A stretch of DNA of 64,000 bases from Nitromaritima sp964584125 (lineage in GTDB: Bacteria > Nitrospinota > Nitrospinia > Nitrospinales > VA-1). The number at the start of each line of letters is the position of its first letter. The first letter of the stretch is position 1. The position numbers and the translations under genes were made by a program. The stretch covers positions 56,763 to 120,762 of the forward strand of contig CAZOYP010000001.1 of assembly GCA_964584125.1 (NCBI GenBank). Direction: 5' to 3'. Under the pieces are notes generated by a model. It made no database searches. It was not told where the DNA came from and saw nothing but the letters and a program-made list of their open reading frames with translations. Positions 1-8,557 of this stretch are shown here, one piece after another.

Positions 1-414
1 GTATTTCAATGGTTCAGCGATCCTAGAAGTATATTGAATCATTTAAAAACTTATATCAGGCCAAATGGAAGGTTGATTTTTAGCACCTTTGGACCATCAA
101 CTCTTAAAGAACTGAGAATAATAGCCAGATTAAAAAGCCCCATTCCACTCTATTCTGAAACCCAATGGATTAGTTTAATAAATGAATCTGGTATGACTTT
201 GAGTTCATCAGCAAATGAAAAACATAAAACATTTTTTCCTAGTGCACTGCATTTGCTCAAAAATCTCCAACAAATAGGGGCTGCACCAACCAGAATGGCT
301 ACTTCAAAAGAAATACGTCGAATATTAAATGAATATGATCAAACATATTTATCAAAACAAGGTGTATATGCAAACTGGGAATTATTATATTTTTCAGCTA
401 TAAATAAACAATAA
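1..414 (+). CDS. BioC-like methyltransferase, C-terminal fragment cut by window edge
   Basis: The frame is open from base 1, so these are the last 137 codons of a longer gene. It reads QWFSDP near the start, FSTFGPSTLKELR from about residue 27 and LLKNLQQIGA further on. These are hallmarks of the C-terminal half of BioC, the SAM-dependent methyltransferase that methylates malonyl-ACP to start pimelate synthesis for biotin. The SAM-binding N-terminal half lies outside the window, so the match rests on the tail only. A TTG inside the fragment (base 34) is probably not a start. The next gene follows after 63 bases. Confidence 0.6.
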   Translation, partial: VFQWFSDPRSILNHLKTYIRPNGRLIFSTFGPSTLKELRIIARLKSPIPLYSETQWISLINESGMTLSSSANEKHKTFFPSALHLLKNLQQIGAAPTRMATSKEIRRILNEYDQTYLSKQGVYANWELLYFSAINKQ

Positions 415-477
415 AACGGGTTTCATGATATAGATAGCAATTTTTTTAAAATGCAATAACGATATAATATTCATTTA

Positions 478-2334
478 ATGCCAGATTTTTTAAAAAATAA
501 TCTAATAATTTTAAATAATAAATCGCCAGAACTTTATTCCTTAATTAAAAAAAACCAAAATGACGATCAATTTAAGATAAGTAAATCTAAGTTAGGAGTA
601 CCCACATTATCAAAGATTTTGCCGGATGGAAGGAATAAGGCCCTGCACAGTAAATACAATCCATTGCATGAAGCCACACAATTAATAGATTCGAATTATT
701 CAAAAGAAATATCTAATTATATATTAATGGGCCTAGGGTTGGGGTATCACTTAATAGATCTTAATAAAAGAATATCCGCGCAAGACCGCATTATTATATT
801 CGAAAAAAATTCAGCTGTAGCAAAGTTAGCATTATCCCAAAATGATTTTACTGAAGTCTTAAGTAATCCAGCAGTAAGCTTCTATATTGGTATTGATCCA
901 AATAAAATTGAACAAATTTTATACAAGGATCGTACTAATTTAGCCATTCATGGATACACTTCAATAACCCTTAAAACTATAGTTGAGCTTGATAGGGATT
1001 ATTACCAATTATTAATGACGGAGCTAAATCAAGCTTATCAAAAATATAAGCTTGATATTGACACACAATCTGTTTACTCAAAAAAGTTTTATAACAATAT
1101 ATTTGCTAACGCTAAATCTATAATAGAAAGCCCTGGGATTTTACAATTAAAAAATATTTTTTCACAACTACCAGCTGTGCTGGTTTCAGCAGGTCCGTCC
1201 CTTGACAAAAATATTGGTTTTATTAAAAGTGCAAGAAACCAAATTCTTGTTATCACAGCAGCAACAGCACTGAAGCCTTTGTTAAAAAACAAGATTGAAC
1301 CCGACTTTGTTATAGCAATTGACCCAAATGAGGAAACCATAGAATCTTTTAATATTGAATTGATACCTGAAAACTTATGGCTGATTTATGATCCATGTAT
1401 TCCTTATTCGGTAAGTTCTCTTTTTAATTCAAGAAAAATAATTATGGGAAGTAGTATAGAACTAGCAAAATGGATAATTGATCATAGTGAAGGGAAAGGA
1501 TTTATTGAAAACACATCCTCAGTGGCACACGCATCATTTCATTTAGCTAAACATATGGGTTGTGAGCCGATTATTCTGGTTGGACAAGATTTATCTTTTG
1601 AAGGACATCGTATGCACTGTACGGATTCTTTTTACAGTCAAGCTAATCAAGATAACATAGGAACTGATCGAACAATAAAGGTTCTTGATTATAAAAAGTA
1701 CACTGAATATAACCCTTCCATGGCATCAACAAAAGATATATTCGAACAAAATTCAAAAACAACAAAAGCCATGGAAACTTACAAAAATCAATTTAAAAAA
1801 GAAATAAATACTAATAGTATTACTGTTAATGCAACTGAGGGAGGAGTTAATATTCCTGGAGCCATAAACGTCTCTTTAAAAGAGGCACTGAATAAACACT
1901 GTAAAGACATTAAATTTTTTAAAGCTAGTGACTTATTACACGCTATTAAAAAACCTAAAAAAAATAGACTTCTTGAAGATTCAATCAAACACCAATTAGA
2001 AAGGTTTAATGAAGTTAAAAACTCGTTACAAATAATTAACAATAAATATCTATCTGGCAAAGAATTATCAGAAAAAAAATCTCAATTTGTCTTAGAGATG
2101 GAATCCTTTTATTCAGAATTACTAAACGATGAAATAACAGTGGCACTAATGCAAGGTTATGATTACATAACATTCGTAGAGTGGAACCTGGAAACAAAAA
2201 AAATTAACAAGCTATCAGAAAATGAAAAAATAGAAAAAAAAATTGAGCGAGATCATAGGTTTATTAAAAAAACATCAAAAACATTAGATTTTTTGTGTAA
2301 AAGCTTTAAAAAAATGGAATATCACTTACCCTAA
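478..2334 (+). CDS. DUF115 / MptE-like domain protein (Maf-like)
   Basis: 618 residues. The centre (about residues 230-400) carries the DUF115 signature: VSAGPSLDKN near residue 237, then a stretch ending in PDFVIAIDPNEE, and GQDLSFEG further on. The domain is related to archaeal MptE (6-hydroxymethylpterin pyrophosphokinase) and to Maf proteins that attach nonulosonic acids to flagellin. The N-terminus (LMGLGLGYHL near residue 84) looks like a second nucleotide-binding fold. The C-terminal 150 residues are lysine-rich and helical. A TATAAT sits 10 bases before the ATG and no Shine-Dalgarno is visible. The stop overlaps the stop of the convergent downstream gene by 4 bases. Substrate unknown; a sugar-transfer role in surface glycosylation is inference. 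Confidence 0.7.
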   Translation: MPDFLKNNLIILNNKSPELYSLIKKNQNDDQFKISKSKLGVPTLSKILPDGRNKALHSKYNPLHEATQLIDSNYSKEISNYILMGLGLGYHLIDLNKRISAQDRIIIFEKNSAVAKLALSQNDFTEVLSNPAVSFYIGIDPNKIEQILYKDRTNLAIHGYTSITLKTIVELDRDYYQLLMTELNQAYQKYKLDIDTQSVYSKKFYNNIFANAKSIIESPGILQLKNIFSQLPAVLVSAGPSLDKNIGFIKSARNQILVITAATALKPLLKNKIEPDFVIAIDPNEETIESFNIELIPENLWLIYDPCIPYSVSSLFNSRKIIMGSSIELAKWIIDHSEGKGFIENTSSVAHASFHLAKHMGCEPIILVGQDLSFEGHRMHCTDSFYSQANQDNIGTDRTIKVLDYKKYTEYNPSMASTKDIFEQNSKTTKAMETYKNQFKKEINTNSITVNATEGGVNIPGAINVSLKEALNKHCKDIKFFKASDLLHAIKKPKKNRLLEDSIKHQLERFNEVKNSLQIINNKYLSGKELSEKKSQFVLEMESFYSELLNDEITVALMQGYDYITFVEWNLETKKINKLSENEKIEKKIERDHRFIKKTSKTLDFLCKSFKKMEYHLP

Positions 2335-3311
2335 ATTTTCATGGCTTCAATTATAGTTGACCCATGACCAATCTCGATTTTTTTTATACGAGCAAAACCG
2401 GTTTTTTTAAGCAATGAATTGACCTCGCTATAAGAATATGATTTTCCAGTTTTCGTATATAAAAGCATTGTAACAGCAAACATCGCTGCATCATAAGGCT
2501 CTGTTCTTGAATCTTTTAAAAAAAGGTCATACAAAATAATTCGCCCACCATATACAAGGGCCTTATTTATTTTTTTTAAAATAACTTTATTCTCACTAAT
2601 ATTATATATATGAATTATATTTGATAAAAAAACCGTATCGTATCCAATTCCAAATTCGTCAGAAAATAAATCGCCATTTATAAATTTTATACGCTTGTAA
2701 AAAGATTTTTTTTTATGTAACTCGCGTGCAACTTTAATTGCAGCTTCCCGATCAATTAATGTTGCTGTAGCATTTTTATCTTTCTTTAAAATCGCAGCAC
2801 TATAGGAACCCGGTCCTGCACCTATATCAATTAGATTCCCAATTTTTTGTTTTGTTACCAAACTTGCTATCTTGTCTGCATATAAGTTACTCCGCTCATG
2901 CATAGCATAGGTAAAAAGAGTTCTAAAACTGGGATCATCTGATTCATCAAATTTTTTAAGATCTCTTCCTTTTTTGATGGTTTTTAAAAGATAGCTATAT
3001 TCATCCCTACCATCAAGTTTTAACATAACCGTTCCCCTTTTGAAATCAGGGCTTGATTCGCAGAAATATTTGTAAGTAACAGATGTATTTTTATAAAAAT
3101 CTTTATTAACTTTTAAAGCACCCATCGCTGTTAAAGCATTTAAAAGAATCTCTATACCCTCAACTTTGGTTTTAGTAATAAATGCTATTTGCTTAGCTAA
3201 CAAAGATTTTTTTTTTAAAACTGAAAAAATCTTCAATTCCAAAGCACAGATTAAAACATTGGATTCTTCAAGTTGTTCAATTTTATTAATAATATCCCTA
3301 TAAGAAAGCAT
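2331..3311 (-). CDS. SAM-dependent O-methyltransferase, small-molecule type
   Basis: 326 residues in the two-domain layout of the plant-type/CrtF-like O-methyltransferases. Residues 1-100 form an N-terminal winged-helix dimerisation domain. Motif I, LIDIGAGPGSY, lies at residues 160-170. The acidic ribose-binding residue follows in TLIDREAA, and the post-motif strand GGRIILYDLF is near residue 255. It would methylate a hydroxyl on a small acceptor in the cytoplasm; the acceptor cannot be read from sequence. It stands alone on the minus strand, tail to tail with the DUF115 gene (4-base overlap). Confidence 0.75.
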   Translation of the reverse strand: MLSYRDIINKIEQLEESNVLICALELKIFSVLKKKSLLAKQIAFITKTKVEGIEILLNALTAMGALKVNKDFYKNTSVTYKYFCESSPDFKRGTVMLKLDGRDEYSYLLKTIKKGRDLKKFDESDDPSFRTLFTYAMHERSNLYADKIASLVTKQKIGNLIDIGAGPGSYSAAILKKDKNATATLIDREAAIKVARELHKKKSFYKRIKFINGDLFSDEFGIGYDTVFLSNIIHIYNISENKVILKKINKALVYGGRIILYDLFLKDSRTEPYDAAMFAVTMLLYTKTGKSYSYSEVNSLLKKTGFARIKKIEIGHGSTIIEAMKI

Positions 3312-3397
3312 AAAAATATCGTTGAAATACTATATAATTATTTTTAATTTGAAAGTAAGGATCATTTCTTTTAACTAGAATTTTGAGAACAATATCA

Positions 3398-4213
3398 TCA
3401 GTATGCTATAAAACCTTTCTCAATGAGTTTAGTTAAATTCTTAAACATCAATTGAATAAAATAAGGAGGCTTGTTGTTTAACCCTTTCTTAATTATATGA
3501 AGAGCCTGACTTGATTCTCGTTTCTTATGATGTGCTAAGGCGAGTAGTAAATGCGACATATGCCACTTTTCACTATCAGGATATTGAGAAATCAAACGAG
3601 ATAAAGGCCCTGAAACCTTTGAAATATTGCCTAATCGATAGTGTGACATACCTAAACCAAACAGTAAGTTGTCAGTTAACTCGTATGGTGGATTTGCCAG
3701 AAGTAACTGTTTAAATAAGTTTGCACTTTTAAAATACTGACGTTTTTTAAATAAACTAAATGCATTTTTATATTTCTTTGGTGAAAAAATGGGATCTGGG
3801 GTGATAGTTTGGCTTAGTTTTTCAAGTTCTCTGTCAAATTTTTTATTTTCAAGTTTTATACTATCAATATTTTGCCCTAAACTTTCGACACGTTTTTTTT
3901 CCTCACCAATCCTATTGGATACCGTTGTATCCATAGATTTGATGTTGGGAATAAATCTCTTAACTCCTTCGCTTAATCCTATTTCATCCAAATCAAGTAC
4001 ATCAAGCTTTAGAAATAAATTTTCTATTTGTTCTTCAATTTCGTCAAACTTCGTTTGAAGAATTCGCCTCTGTTCTAACTCGTTTTCGTCTGCAGGAAGC
4101 CAAGAATGAAGATCCGATGGATTTATGGTTGAATCAATAGATTGGGATTCAGAACTAATCGAACAACCATATAAAATTAAAAATAAAATTACTGAGATAT
4201 ATTTTTTAGTCAT
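3398..4213 (-). CDS. YbgF/CpoB-like TPR lipoprotein
   Basis: 271 residues. The N-terminus is a lipoprotein signal (LILYGC, Cys about residue 16). A glutamate/leucine-rich coiled coil covers about residues 40-135. TPR-like repeats fill residues 145-260 (FSLFKKRQYFKSANLF, then LLFGLGMSHYRLGN). This order matches YbgF/CpoB, which links Tol-Pal with peptidoglycan synthesis, although E. coli CpoB is periplasmic rather than lipidated. No tol-pal genes adjoin it, so the role is inferred from architecture only. Confidence 0.6.
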   Translation of the reverse strand: MTKKYISVILFLILYGCSISSESQSIDSTINPSDLHSWLPADENELEQRRILQTKFDEIEEQIENLFLKLDVLDLDEIGLSEGVKRFIPNIKSMDTTVSNRIGEEKKRVESLGQNIDSIKLENKKFDRELEKLSQTITPDPIFSPKKYKNAFSLFKKRQYFKSANLFKQLLLANPPYELTDNLLFGLGMSHYRLGNISKVSGPLSRLISQYPDSEKWHMSHLLLALAHHKKRESSQALHIIKKGLNNKPPYFIQLMFKNLTKLIEKGFIAY

Positions 4214-4297
4214 TTTTATTAAAAAATTGTTTTATAATTCAAATATAACGTTTTTTATGGTAATGGAATACATCAATTATTTCAAGTGGTTAGATAA

Positions 4298-5188
4298 GTG
4301 AAAGATTATTATTCAATATTAGGAGTATCTCGTAATGCTTTAGATGCAGATGTTAAAAAAGCATTTCGAAAAAAAGCTATGGATTATCATCCTGATAGAA
4401 ATAAGGACAACCCAAAAGCCGAAGAAAAATTTAAAGAAGTTAATGAAGCATACGCTGTTTTAAGTGATAAAAACAAACGATCTCAATATGATCAGTTTGG
4501 AAGTGATGGGTTTCATAAACGTTTTTCAAGAGAAGATATCTTCCGAGACTTTGACTTTGGAGATATGTTTAGCTCTTTTGGATCACAATCAGGTTCTGGT
4601 GGCACTAGGGGCTTTCCTGACCTAGATAGCTTTATGTCTGGTCATGGTTTTGGAGGGCCACGTACACGCAAAGGACAAGATATAAGGCAGGATTTTTATA
4701 TTTCTTTTAATGAGGCTGCTCTAGGAACACAACGTAGTATTATTGTTGAATTAAATGGAAAAAAAACAGAGACAACTTTTAAAGTACCTGGAGGTTCTAA
4801 AGACAGATCTCGGTTACGACTAGTAGGAAAAGGCCAACCTGGAACAAATGGCGGGTCACCCGGAGATCTATATCTCAATATTCGTATTAATAAACACCCT
4901 CACTTCTCAAGGGAAGGCGACGATATAGTAATTAGTAAAGAAATATGCCCAACTGAAGCCTTGCTTGGTACTACTGTTGAAATTCCCACACTAAAAGATT
5001 CGAAACAATTAACTATTCCCCCTTGTACCCAAAGCCACACGAAACTTAGGCTTAAAGGAGTAGGTATACCCTACAATCAAGGGAAAATGACAGGAGATCA
5101 GTTAGTTCGCATTATTGTCAAATACCCAAAAAAATTAACGAATCAACAACTTGAGCTAGTTCACAAGCTAAAAGACTCTGGCTTGTAA
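4298..5188 (+). CDS. cbpA: CbpA-type DnaJ-like co-chaperone
   Basis: 296 residues. The J domain occupies residues 1-68 with the HPD triad at 31-33, which stimulates the ATPase of DnaK. A Gly/Phe-rich linker follows (about 85-130), then the two C-terminal substrate-binding beta domains to the end. The CxxCxGxG zinc-finger repeats of true DnaJ are absent, which makes it the CbpA/class B type. The start is GTG. No dnaK or grpE is adjacent. It is followed after 53 bases by a ferredoxin in the same direction. Confidence 0.85.
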   Translation: MKDYYSILGVSRNALDADVKKAFRKKAMDYHPDRNKDNPKAEEKFKEVNEAYAVLSDKNKRSQYDQFGSDGFHKRFSREDIFRDFDFGDMFSSFGSQSGSGGTRGFPDLDSFMSGHGFGGPRTRKGQDIRQDFYISFNEAALGTQRSIIVELNGKKTETTFKVPGGSKDRSRLRLVGKGQPGTNGGSPGDLYLNIRINKHPHFSREGDDIVISKEICPTEALLGTTVEIPTLKDSKQLTIPPCTQSHTKLRLKGVGIPYNQGKMTGDQLVRIIVKYPKKLTNQQLELVHKLKDSGL

Positions 5189-5241
5189 TATAAGATATAC
5201 GCCAGGCATCAAATCTCTACTTAAGTAAGGAGTTGTTCACT

Positions 5242-5538
5242 GTGGCTTCAGTAAACTTTATACCCGACAAAGTAGTTCATCACATAGCTGATGGTAGTCG
5301 GTTAATTGAGGTATGTGATGAAACCGGAGTCTCTTTATCTTTTGGTTGTACTGAAGGGAGTTGTGGTGTTTGTGAGCTTACAGTGTTAGAGGGGAGGGAT
5401 AATTTATCAAAAATTACGGACGAGGAGAAAAATTATTTACTCCCTGACGATTTAGAAGGAGGAATGCGCTTGGGATGCCAATTAAAAATCCGAAAAGGTG
5501 ATGTAAGCCTGACTTGGAGAAAAAATAAAAAAAATTAA
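5242..5538 (+). CDS. Plant-type [2Fe-2S] ferredoxin
   Basis: 98 residues from the GTG at 5242, chosen because AAGGAG at 5227-5232 is spaced 9 bases from it; a TTG at 5233 directly abuts the Shine-Dalgarno and is a poor choice. The cluster ligands are visible as C-x4-C-x2-C (FGCTEGSCGVC) plus a distal Cys in LGCQLK. This is the plant-type ferredoxin fold, a one-electron carrier in the cytoplasm. Its redox partner is not shown by the neighbours. The protein ends in a lysine/asparagine tail. Confidence 0.85.
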   Translation: MASVNFIPDKVVHHIADGSRLIEVCDETGVSLSFGCTEGSCGVCELTVLEGRDNLSKITDEEKNYLLPDDLEGGMRLGCQLKIRKGDVSLTWRKNKKN

Positions 5539-5599
5539 AATTTCCCCCAATTTGTTTACCTATTTTTTTTATTTATTTTATCACCGAATGTATTATCTA

Positions 5600-5628
5600 T
5601 TGACTTATCTTTAATCAACAAATAGAAT
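5600..5628 (+). promoter_or_regulatory. Promoter of the pyr operon
   Basis: TTGACT at 5600-5605 and TAGAAT at 5623-5628 are separated by exactly 17 bases, a good sigma70-type match. Transcription would start near 5635, just before the PyrR-binding hairpin. Confidence 0.7.
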
Positions 5629-5650
5629 ATTAAATGCTACTAATATAACT

Positions 5651-5680
5651 CTTTAAACCGGTCCTGAGAGGCCGATAAGG
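5651..5680 (+). promoter_or_regulatory. PyrR-binding loop (RNA hairpin) in the pyr leader
   Basis: The leader folds as known PyrR sites do. The lower stem is CTTT (5651-5654) with AAGG (5677-5680). An internal bulge follows (AAAC on the left, AT on the right). The upper stem pairs CGGTC (5659-5663) with GGCCG (5670-5674), and the terminal hexaloop is CTGAGA. This agrees with the published PyrR consensus of a CNGNGA hexaloop closed by a UCC/GG stem top with a purine-rich 5' bulge. PyrR bound to UMP or UTP would stabilise it. Confidence 0.85.
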
Positions 5681-5685
5681 GATCA

Positions 5686-5736
5686 ATGATATACATGACA
5701 AGCAAGATTGCTCCTTCGTGGAAACAACTTCCGTAG
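5686..5736 (+). CDS. Possible 16-codon leader peptide in the pyr attenuator
   Basis: ATG at 5686 opens a 16-codon frame (starts MIYMTSK) ending with TAG at 5734-5736. AAGGG at 5677-5681 is a plausible Shine-Dalgarno 4 bases before it, and it is also the 3' arm of the lower stem of the PyrR-binding loop. The frame runs across the antiterminator 3' arm and into the terminator. It may be chance, but the overlap with regulatory arms is suggestive. Confidence 0.25.
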   Translation: MIYMTSKIAPSWKQLP

Positions 5737-5749
5737 GGGCTATTTTTTT
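5710..5749 (+). terminator. Attenuator terminator of the pyr operon
   Basis: GCTCC (5710-5714) pairs with GGGGC (5736-5740) around an inner stem GGAA (5720-5723)/TTCC (5729-5732), followed by seven T at 5743-5749. An alternative antiterminator pairs 5672-5681 with 5712-5721 (eight pairs with an internal loop). This breaks both the PyrR loop and this terminator, so the structures are mutually exclusive. Confidence 0.7.
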
Positions 5750-5768
5750 GCCTAAATTTGGTGCCAAA

Positions 5769-6314
5769 TTGAATAACCTAGCTTTTAGTAACACAGATAT
5801 TTCCAGAGCAATAAGCCGTATTACCCACGAAATATTGGAAAAAAATAAAGGTGCTGAAAATTTAGCTCTAATTGGGATCCGCACTCGGGGTGTAACCCTC
5901 GCAAATAGAATTCGAAAAAAAATCAGTGATATTGAGGGTATAGAGATAGATCTCGGGGTTTTAGATATAACTTTATACCGTGACGATTTAGATGCTGGCA
6001 AACGCAATCCTATGATAGAAAAAACAACCATTCCTTTTCCTTTGGAAGATAAACAAGTTGTCCTAATTGATGATGTACTTTTTACAGGTAGAACGATAAG
6101 GGCAGCAATTGATGCCCTTATTGACATTGGCAGACCGGCCAATGTTCAACTTGGTGTGCTAATAGATAGAGGACACAGAGAGCTTCCGATTAGAGCAGAC
6201 TATGTAGGTAAAAATATTCCAACAGCTAAAAACAGTCGAGTTCAAGTATTACTAAAAGAAGATGACGGTAAAGATGAAGTTTTCATATTAGATGATTTAA
6301 AAAAAAATAAATGA
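5769..6314 (+). CDS. pyrR: PyrR, pyrimidine operon attenuator / uracil phosphoribosyltransferase
   Basis: 181 residues from the TTG at 5769. The spacing from this start to RITHE matches Bacillus subtilis PyrR almost residue for residue, and the total length is the family's. A GTG at 5718 in the same frame would overlap the attenuator. The PRPP-binding loop is VVLIDDVLFTGRT, and IGIRTRGV is the other conserved loop. PyrR binds pyr leader RNA when UMP/UTP is high and promotes termination; many homologues also make UMP from uracil. It heads the operon and its TGA overlaps the pyrB ATG. No strong Shine-Dalgarno is visible. Confidence 0.9.
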   Translation: MNNLAFSNTDISRAISRITHEILEKNKGAENLALIGIRTRGVTLANRIRKKISDIEGIEIDLGVLDITLYRDDLDAGKRNPMIEKTTIPFPLEDKQVVLIDDVLFTGRTIRAAIDALIDIGRPANVQLGVLIDRGHRELPIRADYVGKNIPTAKNSRVQVLLKEDDGKDEVFILDDLKKNK

Positions 6315-7246
6315 TGTTTACTATTAAAAATATTTTAGGAACCCGGTCCTTAAGCCAAGAAGATATAACTACTATATTAGATGCAACTGATTCATTCAAA
6401 GAAATTTCTACACGCCCGATTAAAAAGGTGCCGACGTTAAGGGGAAAAACTATAATCAATTTATTTTTTGAACCAAGTACTCGAACTCGTACTTCGTTTG
6501 AAATAGCAGGGAAAAGGCTAAGCGCTGATGTAATAAATATTTCAGGATCCTCAAGCAGTACAGTTAAAGGTGAAAATCTAATAGATACGGCCTTAAACCT
6601 TGAAGCTATGCGCCCAGATATTATGGTTGTACGTCATGGACTTTCTGGGGCTGCTGAAATGATTTCTCGTTTTGTTCATTGCCCAATTATAAATGCGGGC
6701 GATGGATATCATGAACACCCTACTCAAGCTTTACTAGACTTATATACAATTAGAGAAGCAAAAGGTAACTTAAAAGGATTAGACATAGTAATCGTTGGTG
6801 ATATAGCACACAGTAGAGTAGTCAGGTCCAATATTTACGCTATGAAAACGATGGGTATGAACGTGAAACTCATCGGACCACCAACTATGATTCCGCTGGG
6901 AATAGAAAAAATGGGAGTTGATATCAGTTATTGCTTAAAAGGTGCAATATCAAACGCGGACGTAATCATGATGCTTCGCCTGCAAAAAGAAAGGCAAAGC
7001 CAGTTCCTGTTACCCAGTATTCGCGAATACTCTAATCTTTATTGCCTTACTACAAAACTTTTAGAAGAAGCAAAAGAAGATGTGCTTATTTTTCACCCTG
7101 GTCCAGTCAATCGTGGAATTGAAATCTCTTTAGATGTAATGGAAAGTGATCGATCACTTATATTAAATCAGGTTACTAACGGAGTAGCACTTCGCATGGC
7201 ACTAATGTACCACATTCTTGGGGGTAATAATGACCGTATTAATTAA
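6311..7246 (+). CDS. pyrB: Aspartate carbamoyltransferase catalytic subunit
   Basis: 311 residues, standard length. The carbamoyl-phosphate loop FFEPSTRTRTSF has STRTR at residues 56-60, and HPTQALLDLYTI lies near 136. The tail LIFHPGPVNRGIEI supplies the substrate loop. It condenses carbamoyl phosphate with aspartate, the first committed step of pyrimidine synthesis. The start overlaps the pyrR stop (ATGA), and the 3' end overlaps pyrC by 17 bases, indicating translational coupling. No pyrI regulatory-subunit gene is present, so control is probably through PyrR attenuation. Confidence 0.95.
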   Translation: MMFTIKNILGTRSLSQEDITTILDATDSFKEISTRPIKKVPTLRGKTIINLFFEPSTRTRTSFEIAGKRLSADVINISGSSSSTVKGENLIDTALNLEAMRPDIMVVRHGLSGAAEMISRFVHCPIINAGDGYHEHPTQALLDLYTIREAKGNLKGLDIVIVGDIAHSRVVRSNIYAMKTMGMNVKLIGPPTMIPLGIEKMGVDISYCLKGAISNADVIMMLRLQKERQSQFLLPSIREYSNLYCLTTKLLEEAKEDVLIFHPGPVNRGIEISLDVMESDRSLILNQVTNGVALRMALMYHILGGNNDRIN

Positions 7247-8525
7247 AAATGGATGGATTATAGACCCAGACAATAATATAGATGGGCCAAAGGATCTATT
7301 GATTGATAAAGGAAAAATTAAAACTTTGGGATCTCCGGGAAAAATAAACATTGATGATGGAGAAAAAATAGCCATTATCGATGCAAAAAACTGTGTTGTT
7401 TGCCCTGGATTAATAGATATGCATGTCCATTTTAGAGAACCTGGGTTTGAATATAAAGAAACTATAGAATCCGGGTGTAATTCTGCAGCAGCTGGTGGCT
7501 TTACTTCTGTAGCAGTCATGCCAAATACCAAACCTGTAAACGACACAAGATCTGTCACAGAGCACATTCTATCCTTAGCGAAGAAAGAAGGTATTATTAA
7601 TTTATATGCCATTGCAGCTATCACAAAAAAACTTCAAGGTGAAAGTTTGTCGGAAATGTCTGATCTGAAGGATGCTGGAGCAATAGCGTTTTCAGATGAT
7701 GGGCGTCCGGTTATGAATAATGAGCTTATGCGTAGAGCTTTTGAATACAGCAAAATGTTTAATCTCCCTTTGATTCAGCATAGTGAGGTTTTAGACCTCA
7801 CTGAAGGCGGTTGTATGAATGAGGGAATGGTATCAACAGAACTTGGGTTAAAAGGTATGCCTTCAGAAGCTGAGGACATAATGGTATACCGAGATATTGC
7901 CTTACTTGAAAAAACTGGGGGACGACTTCATGTTGCCCATATAAGTAGTAAAAATTCAGTTGAGCTAGTACGACAAGCAAAAGCCAAAGGATTATCTGTA
8001 ACATGCGAAGTTGCACCTCATCATTTCACTTTGACTGATGAAGCCGTACGTGGATATGATACAAACACAAAAATGAGTCCTCCACTTCGCACAATCATAG
8101 ATGTTGAAGCTATTAAAGAAGGCCTCAGCGATGGAACAATTGATATCATAGCAACAGACCATGCACCCCACGATATTGTGGATAAACAGGTTGAGTACCA
8201 GAATGCGTGCTTTGGTATAGTTGGATTAGAAACTGCCCTCCCTCTTTCTTTAAAACTAGTAGAAGAAAATGTTTTATCTATTTCTGATGTCATAAAAAAG
8301 CTGACTTCTGTCCCTGCTGAAATATTTAATTTGAATGGTGGGAGCCTTTCGCAAGGAAACGATGCAGATATTCTAATTTTTAACCCAAATCATGGATACT
8401 CAATAGATATTTCAAAATTTCACTCCAAAAGCAAAAATAGTCCTTTTGACGGATGGAAGGTTAAGGGAAAGGTCATACACACTATAGTAAGAGGAAAAAC
8501 TGTGTATTCAGGAACTGAGAATTAG
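7230..8525 (+). CDS. pyrC: Dihydroorotase, class I
   Basis: 431 residues from the ATG at 7230, chosen over an in-frame TTG at 7218 because a run of G (7220-7224) lies just upstream as Shine-Dalgarno. The metal ligands HVH are at residues 65-67 (DMHVHFREPG). FSDDGRPV supplies the bridging aspartate typical of class I enzymes, HSEV and AHISSK the later histidines, and ATDHAPHD the catalytic aspartate. It closes carbamoyl-aspartate to dihydroorotate. Class I enzymes often work with PyrB, and the two genes overlap here. Confidence 0.93.
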   Translation: MTVLIKNGWIIDPDNNIDGPKDLLIDKGKIKTLGSPGKINIDDGEKIAIIDAKNCVVCPGLIDMHVHFREPGFEYKETIESGCNSAAAGGFTSVAVMPNTKPVNDTRSVTEHILSLAKKEGIINLYAIAAITKKLQGESLSEMSDLKDAGAIAFSDDGRPVMNNELMRRAFEYSKMFNLPLIQHSEVLDLTEGGCMNEGMVSTELGLKGMPSEAEDIMVYRDIALLEKTGGRLHVAHISSKNSVELVRQAKAKGLSVTCEVAPHHFTLTDEAVRGYDTNTKMSPPLRTIIDVEAIKEGLSDGTIDIIATDHAPHDIVDKQVEYQNACFGIVGLETALPLSLKLVEENVLSISDVIKKLTSVPAEIFNLNGGSLSQGNDADILIFNPNHGYSIDISKFHSKSKNSPFDGWKVKGKVIHTIVRGKTVYSGTEN

Positions 8526-8557
8526 TATTCCATTTTAAAAGCCTTGAAAGTAATATT

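Noticed and set aside
5630..6142. Long open frame on the minus strand across pyrR
   Set aside because: It is the antisense shadow of a clear PyrR gene, with no recognisable domain and a biased composition.
6342..6356. CCCGGTCCTTAAGCC inside pyrB resembles part of the PyrR loop
   Set aside because: The GAGGC 3' side of the loop is missing and it lies in a coding stretch; it is probably chance.
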